Below are positions 27,686-36,684 of a DNA stretch of 64,000 nucleotides, piece after piece. Source of the stretch: Streptomyces sp. NBC_00654 (GTDB taxonomy: Bacteria; Actinomycetota; Actinomycetes; Streptomycetales; Streptomycetaceae); the NCBI RefSeq assembly GCF_026341775.1, contig NZ_JAPEOB010000001.1, positions 2,418,001 to 2,482,000 on the forward strand, in the 5' to 3' direction. Numbering within the stretch: position 1 is the first letter of the stretch; each line of letters opens with the position of its first letter. A program made the position numbers and the translations under genes. A model generated the notes under the pieces. The model did no database searches, was not told the origin of the DNA, and saw only the letters and a list, made by a program, of their open reading frames with translations.

Positions 27686-28483
27686 TCACACCCGCCGCAG
27701 CACCGCGACGACCTTGCCGAGAATGGTCGCCTCGTCGCCGGGGATCGGCTGGTACGCGGAGTTGTGCGGGAGCAGCCAGACGTGGCCGTCCTCGCGCCGG
27801 AAGCGCTTGACGGTCGCTTCGCCGTCCAGCATCGCGGCCACGATGTCCCCGTTCTCGGCGACGGGCTGACGGCGCACGGTCACCCAGTCGCCGTCACAGA
27901 TAGCCGCTTCGATCATCGAGTCACCGACGACCTTCAGGACGAACAGCTCGCCGTCACCCACCAGCTGGCGGGGGAGGGGGAAGACGTCCTCGACGGACTC
28001 CTCGGCGAGGATCGGTCCACCGGCGGCGATCCGTCCCACCAGGGGTACGTACGAAGCGGCGGGCTTGCCCGTCGTGTCCGTGGGCTGGGTGCTGGGCTGG
28101 TCGGAGCCGCGGACCTCGTAGGCGCGCGGGCGGTGCGGGTCCCGCCGGAGGAAGCCCTTGCGCTCCAGGGCCATCAGCTGATGGGCGACGGACGAGGTGC
28201 TGGACAGACCCACTGCCTGACCGATTTCCCGCATGGAGGGCGGATATCCCCGGCGCTGGACGGAATCGCGAATGACCTCGATCACCCGCCGCTGCCGGTC
28301 GGTCAGTCCCGAACTGTCCGCTCGGATTCCTGGGGGCCGGCCGGGCAATGAGCGCGCGGGGCGCGCGGGCTCCGGCCCCTCCGTGTTCATGACTGAGTCA
28401 TTCATTGCATGCACCGGCTCAAGTCGGCTCTGGGAGCGGTGGTCCTGGGCAGTGATGGTGGCACTGTCTGCGGTGGTGGTCAC
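27686..28483 (-). CDS. lexA: SOS repressor LexA
   Basis: 265-aa repressor/autoprotease of the DNA-damage response. The N-terminal winged HTH ([20 protein letters not shown], then [19 protein letters not shown]) binds SOS boxes. The C-terminal S24 domain has the Ala-Gly cleavage site in [11 protein letters not shown], the catalytic Ser in [11 protein letters not shown] and the catalytic Lys in [11 protein letters not shown] non-conserved N-terminal extension of about 60 residues is usual for Streptomyces LexA. GTG start with GAGAGGGG upstream. An SOS box lies about 60 bp upstream, indicating autoregulation. Confidence 0.96.
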   Translation of the reverse strand: MTTTADSATITAQDHRSQSRLEPVHAMNDSVMNTEGPEPARPARSLPGRPPGIRADSSGLTDRQRRVIEVIRDSVQRRGYPPSMREIGQAVGLSSTSSVAHQLMALERKGFLRRDPHRPRAYEVRGSDQPSTQPTDTTGKPAASYVPLVGRIAAGGPILAEESVEDVFPLPRQLVGDGELFVLKVVGDSMIEAAICDGDWVTVRRQPVAENGDIVAAMLDGEATVKRFRREDGHVWLLPHNSAYQPIPGDEATILGKVVAVLRRV

Positions 28484-28544
28484 GTCGGCCCCTCTCGAAT
28501 GTTCTCCCTAGTTGGACAACGGTAGTAGCTTTCGAAAGGTTGCG

Positions 28545-28560
28545 CCAAACACACGTTCGA
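28545..28560. promoter_or_regulatory. LexA (SOS) box of lexA
   Basis: CCAAACACACGTTCGA fits the actinobacterial/Gram-positive SOS box TCGAAC-N4-GTTCGA with 10 of 12 defined bases; the right half-site is perfect. It lies 61 bp upstream of the lexA start. Confidence 0.75.
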
Positions 28561-28826
28561 GTGAAAAACGAATAAAGGGCTGTCGTGGCCTTACCGTCAG
28601 GTGTATGCGCGGGACGCGGAGTGACCGGCAATTCGGTCCATTACGGTAGCGTTCCCGAGCGCGTCCCGGGGTGCGCGGGGCGGTCCGTGAGGGTGCCGTT
28701 CCAGTGTGTCATCCGGTGCCCCCGGGATCTCGGCGGCCGTGCGTTTCCCGTACCCTCATGGCTGGCCCGCCCGCCCCCGTTCCGCTCCCGCCGTGCGACA
28801 CGCGATGGGGGCGAAAACGCGGCCAA

Positions 28827-28842
28827 ACCCTAGATCTAGTGG
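28827..28842. promoter_or_regulatory. NrdR box 1 upstream of nrdR
   Basis: ACCCTAGATCTAGTGG contains the perfect palindrome CTAGATCTAG and matches the general NrdR box acaCwAtATaTwGtgt at about 12 of 16 positions. It is 143 bp before the nrdR ATG. Confidence 0.7.
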
Positions 28843-28857
28843 TTGGATTGCTCCGGG

Positions 28858-28873
28858 CGCCCAGAAGTTGTGG
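28858..28873. promoter_or_regulatory. NrdR box 2 upstream of nrdR
   Basis: CGCCCAGAAGTTGTGG is 10/16 identical to box 1 and begins exactly 31 bp after it, the helix-phased spacing characteristic of paired NrdR boxes. It is weaker alone; the spacing is the main support. Confidence 0.55.
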
Positions 28874-28984
28874 TCCCCGGGTCATCGGGATGATGGCCAT
28901 CGCCTATGCTTGAACCTGCTTCAACGGGTCCGTACCGGACCTGACGAGGCTATTCAGTCGTGCTGTGAAGGAGGGTTGGGAGCC

Positions 28985-29497
28985 ATGCACTGCCCCTTCT
29001 GCAGGCACCCCGACAGCCGGGTCGTCGACAGTCGCACCACCGACGACGGCACGTCGATCCGCCGTCGCCGTCAGTGCCCGGACTGCTCCCGCCGTTTCAC
29101 CACGGTGGAGACGTGCTCGCTGATGGTGGTCAAGCGCAGTGGCGTGACCGAGCCCTTCAGTCGCACCAAGGTCATCTCGGGCGTCCGCAAGGCATGCCAG
29201 GGGCGGCCCGTCACGGAGGACGCCCTCGCCAAGCTCGGTCAGCGGGTCGAGGAGGCGGTGCGTGCCACCGGCAGCGCCGAGCTGACCACCCATGACGTGG
29301 GTCTGGCCATACTCGGCCCCCTGCGGGAACTCGACCTCGTCGCCTACCTGCGCTTCGCGTCCGTGTACCGGGCGTTCGACTCACTCGAAGACTTCGAGGC
29401 CGCCATCGTGGAACTGCGCGAGCGGCGGCCCCTCGTGGAGGACTGCGGGAGCCGGGAGACCGTCGAGGTCCCGGCACCCGCCATCGCCGCCGACTGA
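28985..29497 (+). CDS. nrdR: Ribonucleotide reductase regulator NrdR
   Basis: 170-aa nucleotide-sensing repressor of ribonucleotide reductase genes. A zinc ribbon ([13 protein letters not shown] ... [11 protein letters not shown], four Cys) is followed by an ATP-cone domain (about 46-136: [20 protein letters not shown], then [22 protein letters not shown]). ATG at 28985 after GGAGGGTTGGGAGCC. It precedes nrdJ by 165 bp, and the paired boxes upstream suggest it represses its own operon. Confidence 0.96.
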   Translation: MHCPFCRHPDSRVVDSRTTDDGTSIRRRRQCPDCSRRFTTVETCSLMVVKRSGVTEPFSRTKVISGVRKACQGRPVTEDALAKLGQRVEEAVRATGSAELTTHDVGLAILGPLRELDLVAYLRFASVYRAFDSLEDFEAAIVELRERRPLVEDCGSRETVEVPAPAIAAD

Positions 29498-29662
29498 GCG
29501 GCACGTGCCCGTCCCGCCCGGCAGAGGCCTGCCGGCGGAGACCGGGCAGTACAAGACCTGTTCCCGGAGCGCCGTACGCGGTGGCCGGAACATCAGACAC
29601 ACACTGTGTCCCGGGAAGAACTGGGCACTTCAGGGCGTTTTTGCCCACATATGGGAGGCGGC

Positions 29663-32560
29663 ATGACAGAGACGGCGAGCGGCCCGGCACGAGGTTCCCG
29701 CACCAAGGGCACCAAGTCGAGCAAGGGTCTGCGTATCGAGCGCATCCACACCACCCCCGGCGTGCATCCGTACGACGAGGTGGCGTGGGAGCATCGTGAC
29801 GTCGTCATGACCAACTGGCGCGACGGCTCGATCAACTTCGAGCAGCGTGGCGTCGAGTTCCCCGACTTCTGGTCGGTGAACGCGGTCAACATCGTCACCA
29901 GCAAGTACTTCCGTGGGGCTGTCGGCACTCCGCAGCGCGAGACCGGTCTGCGACAGCTGATCGACCGGATCGTGAAGACGTACCGGAAGGCCGGCGAGGA
30001 CTACAGCTACTTCGCCTCTCCGGCGGACGCCGAGATCTTCGAGCACGAGCTGGCGTACGCCCTCCTGCACCAGATCTTCAGCTTCAACTCGCCGGTCTGG
30101 TTCAACGTCGGCACACCCCAGCCGCAGCAGGTCTCCGCCTGCTTCATCCTGGCCGTCGACGACTCCATGGAGTCGATCCTCGACTGGTACAAGGAAGAGG
30201 GCATGATCTTCAAGGGCGGCTCCGGCGCCGGCCTGAACCTCTCCCGGATCCGTTCCTCCAAGGAACTGCTCTCCTCCGGCGGCAACGCCTCCGGTCCGGT
30301 CTCCTTCATGCGGGGCGCCGACGCGTCCGCCGGAACCATCAAGTCCGGTGGCGCCACGCGCCGCGCGGCCAAGATGGTCATCCTCGACGTCGACCACCCC
30401 GACATCGAGAACTTCATCGAGACCAAGGTGAAGGAGGAGGAGAAGATCCGCGCCCTGCGCGACGCGGGCTTCGACATGGACCTGGGCGGCGACGACATCA
30501 CGTCCGTCCAGTACCAGAACGCCAACAACTCGGTCCGGGTGAACGACGAGTTCATGAAGGCCGTCGAGTCCGGCGGCAAGTTCGGGCTGCGTGCCCGGAT
30601 GACCGGCGACGTCATCGAAGAGGTCGAGGCGAAGTCCCTCTTCCGCAAGATGGCCGAGGCCGCCTGGGCCTGCGCCGACCCCGGCATTCAGTACGACGAC
30701 ACGATCAACCAGTGGCACACCTGCCCGGAGTCCGGCCGGATCAACGGCTCGAACCCGTGCAGCGAGTACATGCACCTGGACAACACCTCGTGCAACCTGG
30801 CTTCGCTGAACCTGATGAAGTTCCTCAAGGACGACGGCGAGGGCCACCAGTCCTTCGAGTCCGAGCGCTTCGCCAAGGTCGTCGAGCTGGTCATCACCGC
30901 GATGGACATCTCGATCTGCTTCGCGGACTTCCCGACCCAGAAGATCGGCGAGAACACCCGCGCCTACCGGCAGCTCGGCATCGGCTACGCCAACCTCGGC
31001 GCCCTGCTGATGGCGACCGGCCACGCGTACGACAGCGACGGCGGCCGTGCGCTCGCCGGCGCCATCACCTCGCTGATGACCGGCACCTCCTACCGGCGCT
31101 CCGCCGAGCTCGCCGCGGTCGTCGGCGCGTACGACGGCTACGCCCGCAACGCCGAGCCGCACCAGCGCGTCATGAAGCAGCACTCCGACGCCAATGCCAG
31201 GGCCGTCCACGTGGACGACCTCGACTCGCCGATCTGGGCCGCCGCCACGGAGGCCTGGCAGGACGTGATCCGCCTCGGCGCGAAGAATGGTTTCCGTAAC
31301 GCGCAGGCCTCGGTCATCGCGCCCACCGGCACCATCGGTCTCGCGATGTCCTGCGACACCACGGGCCTGGAGCCCGACCTCGCCCTGGTCAAGTTCAAGA
31401 AGCTGGTCGGCGGCGGTTCGATGCAGATCGTCAACGGCACCGTGCCGCAGGCACTGCGCCGTCTCGGCTACCAGCCGGAGCAGATCGAGGCGATCGTCGC
31501 CCACATCGCCGACAACGGCAACGTGATCGACGCCCCCGGACTGAAGACCGACCACTACGAGGTCTTCGACTGCGCGATGGGCGAGCGTTCCATCTCCGCC
31601 ATGGGACACGTCCGGATGATGGCGGCCATCCAGCCGTGGATCTCCGGCGCGCTCTCCAAGACCGTGAACCTGCCGGAGACGGCCACCGTCGAGGACGTCG
31701 AAGAGGTCTACTTCGAGGCGTGGAAGATGGGCGTCAAGGCGCTCGCGATCTACCGCGACAACTGCAAGGTCGGCCAGCCCCTCTCCGCGAAGACCAAGGA
31801 GAAGGAGAAGGCGGCGGTCACCGCCAAGGCCGAGGACACCATCCGCACCGCGGTGGAGAAGGTCGTCGAGTACCGTCCGGTCCGCAAGCGTCTGCCCAAG
31901 GGGCGCCCGGGGATCACCACCTCCTTCACGGTGGGCGGCGCCGAGGGTTACATGACCGCGAATTCGTACCCGGACGACGGTCTCGGTGAGGTGTTCCTCA
32001 AGATGTCCAAGCAGGGCTCGACCCTCGCGGGCATGATGGACGCCTTCTCCATCGCCGTCTCGGTGGGTCTGCAGTACGGCGTTCCGCTGGAGACCTACGT
32101 TTCGAAGTTCACGAACATGCGCTTCGAGCCGGCCGGTATGACGGACGACCCGGACGTGCGGATGGCCCAGTCGATCGTCGACTACATCTTCCGCCGTCTG
32201 GCGCTCGACTTCCTGCCCTTCGAGACGCGTTCGGCGCTCGGCATCCACTCGGCCGAGGAGCGTCAGCGCCACCTCGACACCGGATCGTACGAGCCGTCCC
32301 TGGAGGACGGGGATCTGGACGTCGAGGGTCTGGCCCAGTCCGCTCCGCTGCACGTGGAGCCCCTGAAGGCGGTGGCGGCTCCGGCGGAGACCCCTGAGAA
32401 GCCCGCCCCGAAGACGGCCCACACCTCGGCGGAACTGGTCGAGATGCAGCTCGGCATCAGCGCCGACGCACCGCTCTGCTTCTCCTGCGGTACGAAGATG
32501 CAGCGTGCCGGCTCCTGCTACATCTGCGAGGGCTGCGGCTCGACCAGTGGTTGCAGCTGA
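29663..32560 (+). CDS. nrdJ: Class II (adenosylcobalamin-dependent) ribonucleoside-diphosphate reductase NrdJ
   Basis: 965-aa single-subunit, B12-dependent reductase making deoxyribonucleotides without oxygen. Active-site regions are FNSPVWFNVGTPQPQQVSACF, GGSGAGLNLSRIR, NGSNPCSEYMHLDNTSCNLASLN (NPCSE with catalytic Cys and Glu), ASVIAPTGTIGLAMSCDTTG and PKGRPGITTSF. The C-terminus ends in a Cys-rich redox tail (CFSCGTKMQRAGSCYICEGC). ATG at 29663 follows GGGAGGCGGC. Cotranscription with nrdR is likely. No cobalamin riboswitch was recognised before it, as expected for a B12-using enzyme. Confidence 0.96.
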   Translation: MTETASGPARGSRTKGTKSSKGLRIERIHTTPGVHPYDEVAWEHRDVVMTNWRDGSINFEQRGVEFPDFWSVNAVNIVTSKYFRGAVGTPQRETGLRQLIDRIVKTYRKAGEDYSYFASPADAEIFEHELAYALLHQIFSFNSPVWFNVGTPQPQQVSACFILAVDDSMESILDWYKEEGMIFKGGSGAGLNLSRIRSSKELLSSGGNASGPVSFMRGADASAGTIKSGGATRRAAKMVILDVDHPDIENFIETKVKEEEKIRALRDAGFDMDLGGDDITSVQYQNANNSVRVNDEFMKAVESGGKFGLRARMTGDVIEEVEAKSLFRKMAEAAWACADPGIQYDDTINQWHTCPESGRINGSNPCSEYMHLDNTSCNLASLNLMKFLKDDGEGHQSFESERFAKVVELVITAMDISICFADFPTQKIGENTRAYRQLGIGYANLGALLMATGHAYDSDGGRALAGAITSLMTGTSYRRSAELAAVVGAYDGYARNAEPHQRVMKQHSDANARAVHVDDLDSPIWAAATEAWQDVIRLGAKNGFRNAQASVIAPTGTIGLAMSCDTTGLEPDLALVKFKKLVGGGSMQIVNGTVPQALRRLGYQPEQIEAIVAHIADNGNVIDAPGLKTDHYEVFDCAMGERSISAMGHVRMMAAIQPWISGALSKTVNLPETATVEDVEEVYFEAWKMGVKALAIYRDNCKVGQPLSAKTKEKEKAAVTAKAEDTIRTAVEKVVEYRPVRKRLPKGRPGITTSFTVGGAEGYMTANSYPDDGLGEVFLKMSKQGSTLAGMMDAFSIAVSVGLQYGVPLETYVSKFTNMRFEPAGMTDDPDVRMAQSIVDYIFRRLALDFLPFETRSALGIHSAEERQRHLDTGSYEPSLEDGDLDVEGLAQSAPLHVEPLKAVAAPAETPEKPAPKTAHTSAELVEMQLGISADAPLCFSCGTKMQRAGSCYICEGCGSTSGCS

Positions 32561-32577
32561 CAGCCGGTAGACGGCTC

Positions 32578-32613
32578 ACGGAGGGGACCGGCCCGCAGGG
32601 CGGTCCCCTCCGT
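32578..32613 (+). terminator. Terminator of the nrdRJ operon
   Basis: 13-bp perfect stem ACGGAGGGGACCG (32578-32590) with its complement at 32601-32613 and a 10-nt loop, 17 bp after the nrdJ stop. Confidence 0.85.
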
Positions 32614-32792
32614 GGTGTTCGGATCAGGCGCTCATGGCGAAGGAGCACGACTCCATCGCCGAACGTCCTGGTCCCGACGAGCCGCTCGACGGAAGCGGCG
32701 CGTTCGGCACCGCCGAGCGCGAGGTCCCCGTCCGCTCCTTGAGCTCCTCGACGACGACCTCCCGTGATCGGATCAGGGTTCCCGCCGCCGGA

Positions 32793-33329
32793 TCAGGTTC
32801 CCGGGGTCCGGCTCCCCATCGTCATGGCGAACGAGTCGGGATCCCCCTCGAAGCCACGCACGGCCGAGCGGAACCCCCATACTCCCGAACTGTCCCGGGT
32901 GAACTCGGCGACGACCGCGGCGGTGGCCGTGGAGACCCCGGAGAAGTCGTCCTCCGCGAGCGTGGTGTAGCCCTCGCGGATCTGCACCCCGGTGCGCTGT
33001 ATCCCGCCGAACGTCTTGTGGCCGTTGCGCTGCTGGATGGCGACCCCGACCACCACCCGCCCGTACGTCGGCGCCAGCCGGTCCAGCTCGATGGTCATGA
33101 CCTCGTCGAAGCCGAGGCCCTGGCCGGTCCTGCTGTCCCGGTTCAGCGCGATGGTGCCGTCCGGCGAGCGGCTGTCGAAGTGCACCAGGTACGAGGGGCT
33201 GCCGTAGGGCTCGTCCACCGTGTACGTGGCGGCGATGATGTCGAGGTCATTGGCCGGATCGCCGCTCTCGCTGGGGTCCCATTTCAGCCGTACTTCGACC
33301 TTCTCGATGTCCTTGTTGGGAGTACTCAC
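32793..33329 (-). CDS. TerD-family (tellurium-resistance/stress) protein
   Basis: 178-aa protein with a single TerD-like domain. VEVRLKWDPSESGDPANDLDIIAATYTVDE and FDSRSPDGTIALNRDSRTGQGLGFDEVMTIEL carry the Asp-rich calcium-binding features of the family, followed by VVGVAIQQRNGHKTFGGIQ. GTG at 33329 with AGGAGGGA upstream. It stands alone here, not in a terZABCDE cluster. Stand-alone copies are common in Streptomyces and their role is unknown; tellurite resistance should not be assumed. Confidence 0.85.
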   Translation of the reverse strand: MSTPNKDIEKVEVRLKWDPSESGDPANDLDIIAATYTVDEPYGSPSYLVHFDSRSPDGTIALNRDSRTGQGLGFDEVMTIELDRLAPTYGRVVVGVAIQQRNGHKTFGGIQRTGVQIREGYTTLAEDDFSGVSTATAAVVAEFTRDSSGVWGFRSAVRGFEGDPDSFAMTMGSRTPGT

Positions 33330-33563
33330 AGGGCTTCCCTCCTGGCCGCCGCACCGACGGTCCGCTCTCATCAACCGATCATGTACGTAACTCTCCATGG
33401 AACCAACTGTCCTGACACCGGGCGACGGATTCGGGCTACCTGTACCTCGGCGGCGACACACCTGTGAACCGGTGGATACGCGAGGGATCCGGGATGCGCT
33501 GATTCCGGGCAGGCATCGTCGAGCTGGTGACCTGTGCCACGTTCGGCGCCGTACGATGGCGCG

Positions 33564-34169
33564 GTGCTGGTCAAGTGGATTCGCTGCACCGTGGTCGACC
33601 GTCATGGCTTCGAGCGGGGACAGCGAAAGTGGGCGGGGCTGCTCGGTGAGCCGGGGTTCAGGGGACAGAGCGGCGGGTGGAGCCGAGTGCACCCCGAAGT
33701 CGCCCATGTGTTCGCGTTCTGGGAGAACCGTGTCTTCTACGACTCCTTCATGGCCCGCGGCCACGACCGGATCGCTGCCGCACAGTCGGGAACGCACCGG
33801 GACATGCAGGTCAAGCTCTTTGAGTACCGGTTCGATGTGAAGACCGGTTTCGAACCCCACTTCGCGGACGCGGACGTCGTCAGGGTGGCGCACAGCCGGG
33901 TGCACGAGGACCGGGTCGAGCACTTCGCGCTCATGCAGGAGCAGGTGTGGAATCCGGCGATGGCGGGGTCGCCGGGGATGCTGCGCGGGGTGTTCGGGGA
34001 AGCGCCGGGACACGAGTTCCTGGTGCTGTCGATGTGGAATTCCGGCGCCGAGCGCGGCAAGTACCGGGCGGAGGGCGCCGAACGGCTGTCGGCGCGTGCG
34101 CAGACCGAGCAGGATGTCGCGGAGCTGGCCGGCGACGTGGTGATGCTCGAACCGTCCTGGACGGTGTGA
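33564..34169 (+). CDS. YdbC-like (DUF4937) protein
   Basis: 201-aa protein resembling YdbC/DUF4937 dimeric alpha-beta barrel-like proteins. Motifs are MLVKWIRCTVVDRHGFERGQRKWAGLLGEPGF, FWENRVFYDSFMARGHDRIA, RVAHSRVHEDRVEHFALMQEQVWNPAMAGS and LVLSMWNS. The GTG at 33564 is chosen because homology begins there. It diverges from the TerD gene across 234 bp. No catalytic residues are recognisable and the function is unknown. Confidence 0.75.
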   Translation: MLVKWIRCTVVDRHGFERGQRKWAGLLGEPGFRGQSGGWSRVHPEVAHVFAFWENRVFYDSFMARGHDRIAAAQSGTHRDMQVKLFEYRFDVKTGFEPHFADADVVRVAHSRVHEDRVEHFALMQEQVWNPAMAGSPGMLRGVFGEAPGHEFLVLSMWNSGAERGKYRAEGAERLSARAQTEQDVAELAGDVVMLEPSWTV

Positions 34170-34226
34170 CCGGCCCGCGCCCCGGCGGGCGCTCCAACGG
34201 CCTTGTCACTCGGGACGGTTGACCGG

Positions 34227-34919
34227 TCAGGAGCGGTCCGGGATGTGCCCCGGGGCGCGGTCCGGGGTGTGCTCCGGTCGCGTCGCCGCCGTGAAGACCC
34301 CGGCCCGCGCCGCGGCGAGCGCGGCGTCCGCCGCCTGGTCCGCGATGTCCGCGTCGACGGGTTCGCGCGTGATGAACAGGCGCAGGAACAGTGGCGCGGA
34401 CGCCGCCCGCACCAGCGCGCCGGCGTCGGTGCCGCGGGGGATCTCGCCGCGTTCGGCTGCCCGCGACACCAGGGCCTCGCAGCGCGAGAACCGCTCGCCG
34501 TAGAAGGTGTGCAGCGCCTGTGCGGCCCGCGGTGACTGGAACGCGGCGGCGATGAACGCGGTCGGCGCGGCAGCCTCGGCGCGGTCGCCGAAAGAGTCGG
34601 CCGTCTCGCGCAGAAGCGCGCACAGATCCCCCCGCAGGCTGCCCGTGTCGGGCGGCGTCCAGCCGTCCTCGCCCGCGAGTTCGAGAGCGTCGACGATCAG
34701 CCCTTCGACGCTGCCCCAGCGTCGGTACAGGGTCGTCTTGTGCACGCCCGAGTGCTCGGCGACGTACTCGATGGAGAGTCCCGGGAAGCCTTGTTCGGCC
34801 AGCCCTGTGAGGACGGCGTCGCGGACGGAGGCCCGGGTGCGTGCGGTGCGTCCGCCGGGGCGCCGGGTGCCGGGTGCCGGGTGCGCGCCGGCCGCCGGGG
34901 CGACCTCTTCCTCACTCAA
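34227..34919 (-). CDS. TetR-family transcriptional regulator
   Basis: 230-aa one-component repressor. The N-terminal TetR HTH reads ASVRDAVLTGLAEQGFPGLSIEYVAEHSGVHKTTLYRRWGS (about residues 32-73). The variable ligand domain (about 80-210) fits the TetR_C-type fold. The C-terminal tail has short repeats (PEHTPDRAPGHIPDRS). TTG start with GGGAG upstream. It diverges from the ABC-F gene with nested palindromes between them, so it probably represses that gene and itself. Inducer unknown, possibly a ribosome-targeting drug. Confidence 0.88.
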   Translation of the reverse strand: MSEEEVAPAAGAHPAPGTRRPGGRTARTRASVRDAVLTGLAEQGFPGLSIEYVAEHSGVHKTTLYRRWGSVEGLIVDALELAGEDGWTPPDTGSLRGDLCALLRETADSFGDRAEAAAPTAFIAAAFQSPRAAQALHTFYGERFSRCEALVSRAAERGEIPRGTDAGALVRAASAPLFLRLFITREPVDADIADQAADAALAAARAGVFTAATRPEHTPDRAPGHIPDRS

Positions 34920-34933
34920 TTGCTACTCCCGTT

Positions 34934-34972
34934 GCGTTAGTGGGCTTCAGTGTGCCACACTCTCACTAACGC
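34934..34972. promoter_or_regulatory. Nested palindromes, candidate TetR operator
   Basis: Outer inverted repeat GCGTTAGTG (34934-34942) / CACTAACGC (34964-34972) with a 21-bp spacer. Nearly concentric with it is an inner palindrome AGTGTG-C-CACACT (34949-34961). They fill the 88-bp gap between the divergent regulator and ABC-F starts. Placement and symmetry strongly suggest an operator; binding is inferred. Confidence 0.65.
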
Positions 34973-35007
34973 GACATCGATTGCATTTACCCGGCCTGGA
35001 GGCGCCC

Positions 35008-36684
35008 GTGTCCACTCAGATCTCGCTGCGCGACGTCACCGTGTCGCGCGGTGACCGGGTGCTGCTGGAAGGTGTCTCGCTCTCCGTCCGCCCCGGTGAA
35101 CGCGTCGGCGTCGTGGGGGAGAACGGCGCGGGGAAGAGCACGCTGCTGCGTCTGCTCGCGGGTCTTGAACAGCCCGATGCGGGGGAGGTGGTCACGATGT
35201 CCGGGCGCGGCGCCGGAATTCTGGACCAGGTCCCGCGGCTGCCGCCCACGCGCACGGTCGGGGACGCGGTCGACGTGGCCCTGGCGGAACTGCGCACGAT
35301 GGAGCGGCGGCTGCGCGAGGCCGAGGCCGGTCTCGCGACGGCGAGCGGCGAAGCCCTCTCGGCGTACGGGGACCTTCTCACCGCCTATGAACTGCGCGGC
35401 GGTTACGAGGCGGATGCCCGCGTCGACAAAGCGATACAGGGAGTCGGGCTGGGCCACGTCGGCCGTGAACGGACCCTGGGCAGTCTCTCCGGCGGCGAGC
35501 AGGCGCGGCTCGGCATCGCCTGTCTGATCGCCGCGGCCCCGGAAGTGCTGCTGCTGGACGAGCCCACCAACCACCTGGACGAGGCGGCCCTGGAGTGGCT
35601 GGAGTCGGAGCTGCTCGCCCACCCCGGCACCGTCGTCGCGGTCTCGCACGACCGGATCTTCCTGGAGCGGGTCGCCACCGCGATCCTGGAGGTCGACGCC
35701 GACCGCAGATCGGTCGTGCGGTACGGCGGCGGTTACGCCGGCTTCCGTGAGGAGCGGGAAGCCGCCCGTCGGCGCTGGGAACAGGCATACGCGCGCTGGT
35801 GCGACGAGAGTGCCCGGCTCGATGAGTACACGCGCACCACCGCACATGGTGTCGCGGCCGGCCGGGCGATCAAGGACAGCAACAAGATGGCGTACGACCG
35901 TGCGGCCGGGCGGGTTCAGGCATCGGTGTCCGGGCGGATCCGCCAGGCTCAGGAGAGGCTGCGACGGCTCCAGGACGAGCCCGTGGCCAGACCGCCGGAG
36001 CCGTTGCGCTTCGCCGCCCGCCCCGCGGCCGGTGAGGCGGCGGGGGAACTGCTGTCCCTGCGGGGCGTCCGTGTCGGCGATCGGCTCGCCGTCGACGAGT
36101 TCACCCTGTCGGCCGGGGAGAAGCTGCTGATCCACGGCGCGAACGGCTCGGGCAAGTCGACTCTGCTGCGGGTCATGGCCGGTGTCCTGGTTCCGGACAG
36201 GGGCTCCGTCGTCCGCCGGGGCGGCATCGGGTATCTCGCGCAGGAGATTCCGGTGCGACGCCCCGCGGAGCAGGTGCTCGAGGCGTTCGGCAGAGGGCTG
36301 CCGGCAGCCCCGGACGAACAGGCCGAACTGCTCCTGTCGTACGGCCTGTTCCGACGCCGCGACCTCCATGTGCGGGTCGGCTCGCTCTCGGCCGGCCAGC
36401 GCCGGCGACTGGCTCTCGCCAGGCTGCTCGCCCGCCCCGCTGACCTGCTGCTCCTCGACGAACCTGCCAACCACCTCGCCCTCGGGCTGGTGCAGGACCT
36501 GGAGACCGCACTGGAGCACTGGGCCGGGGCGCTGGTGGTGGTCTCCCACGACCGACTGCTGCGCCGCCGTTTCGTTGGTCACATACGCCGGATGGAGTCC
36601 GGACAACTGCTCGATCGCGCCGGACTCGATCTAGGGTCGGTCCATGGCACGACCGCAGCGCATTGTCCTCGTCCGGCACGGTGA
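35008..36684 (+). CDS. ABC-F ATPase, antibiotic-resistance type
   Basis: 558-aa soluble protein with two ABC domains and no membrane segment, the ABC-F layout. NBD1 has Walker A VVGENGAGKSTLLRL, signature LSGGEQARLGIACL and Walker B LLLLDEPTNHLDEAALEWLE. A charged helical linker follows (about 235-310, REEREAARRRWEQAYARWCDES). NBD2 has Walker A HGANGSGKSTLLRV, signature LSAGQRRRLALARL and DEPANHLALGL, where the usual NHLD is NHLAL. Such proteins displace drugs from the ribosome or act as translation factors. Regulation by the divergent TetR gene favours drug resistance. GTG at 35008 with GGAGG. Confidence 0.9.
   Translation: MSTQISLRDVTVSRGDRVLLEGVSLSVRPGERVGVVGENGAGKSTLLRLLAGLEQPDAGEVVTMSGRGAGILDQVPRLPPTRTVGDAVDVALAELRTMERRLREAEAGLATASGEALSAYGDLLTAYELRGGYEADARVDKAIQGVGLGHVGRERTLGSLSGGEQARLGIACLIAAAPEVLLLDEPTNHLDEAALEWLESELLAHPGTVVAVSHDRIFLERVATAILEVDADRRSVVRYGGGYAGFREEREAARRRWEQAYARWCDESARLDEYTRTTAHGVAAGRAIKDSNKMAYDRAAGRVQASVSGRIRQAQERLRRLQDEPVARPPEPLRFAARPAAGEAAGELLSLRGVRVGDRLAVDEFTLSAGEKLLIHGANGSGKSTLLRVMAGVLVPDRGSVVRRGGIGYLAQEIPVRRPAEQVLEAFGRGLPAAPDEQAELLLSYGLFRRRDLHVRVGSLSAGQRRRLALARLLARPADLLLLDEPANHLALGLVQDLETALEHWAGALVVVSHDRLLRRRFVGHIRRMESGQLLDRAGLDLGSVHGTTAAHCPRPAR

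Larger units (their letters stand above)
28484..28984. promoter_or_regulatory. Divergent lexA / nrdR regulatory region
   Basis: 501 bp without a gene. It is locally AT-richer than its surroundings near the two promoters. A LexA box serves lexA and a pair of NrdR boxes serves nrdRJ (listed separately). The remaining middle part (about 28600-28800) shows nothing recognisable. Confidence 0.65.

Noticed and set aside
28490..28506. TCGAATGTTCT near the lexA start considered as a second SOS box
   Set aside because: The half-sites are not separated by the required 4 bp, so it does not fit the box.
29596..29610. GACACACACTGTGTC palindrome-like sequence before nrdJ, considered as another NrdR box
   Set aside because: It is imperfect, has no second copy at 31-bp spacing, and lies between nrdR and nrdJ where cotranscription is expected.
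29498..29662. Possible cobalamin riboswitch before nrdJ
   Set aside because: No B12-box-like conserved sequence is visible, and NrdJ uses B12, so repression by B12 would be unexpected.
29630..32422. A 930-codon open frame antisense to nrdJ
   Set aside because: The opposite strand encodes an intact class II reductase. The antisense product has no recognisable motif.
32634..33467. 277-codon plus-strand frame opposite the TerD gene
   Set aside because: The minus strand encodes a complete TerD domain with a good ribosome site; the plus frame has no domain and weak start support.
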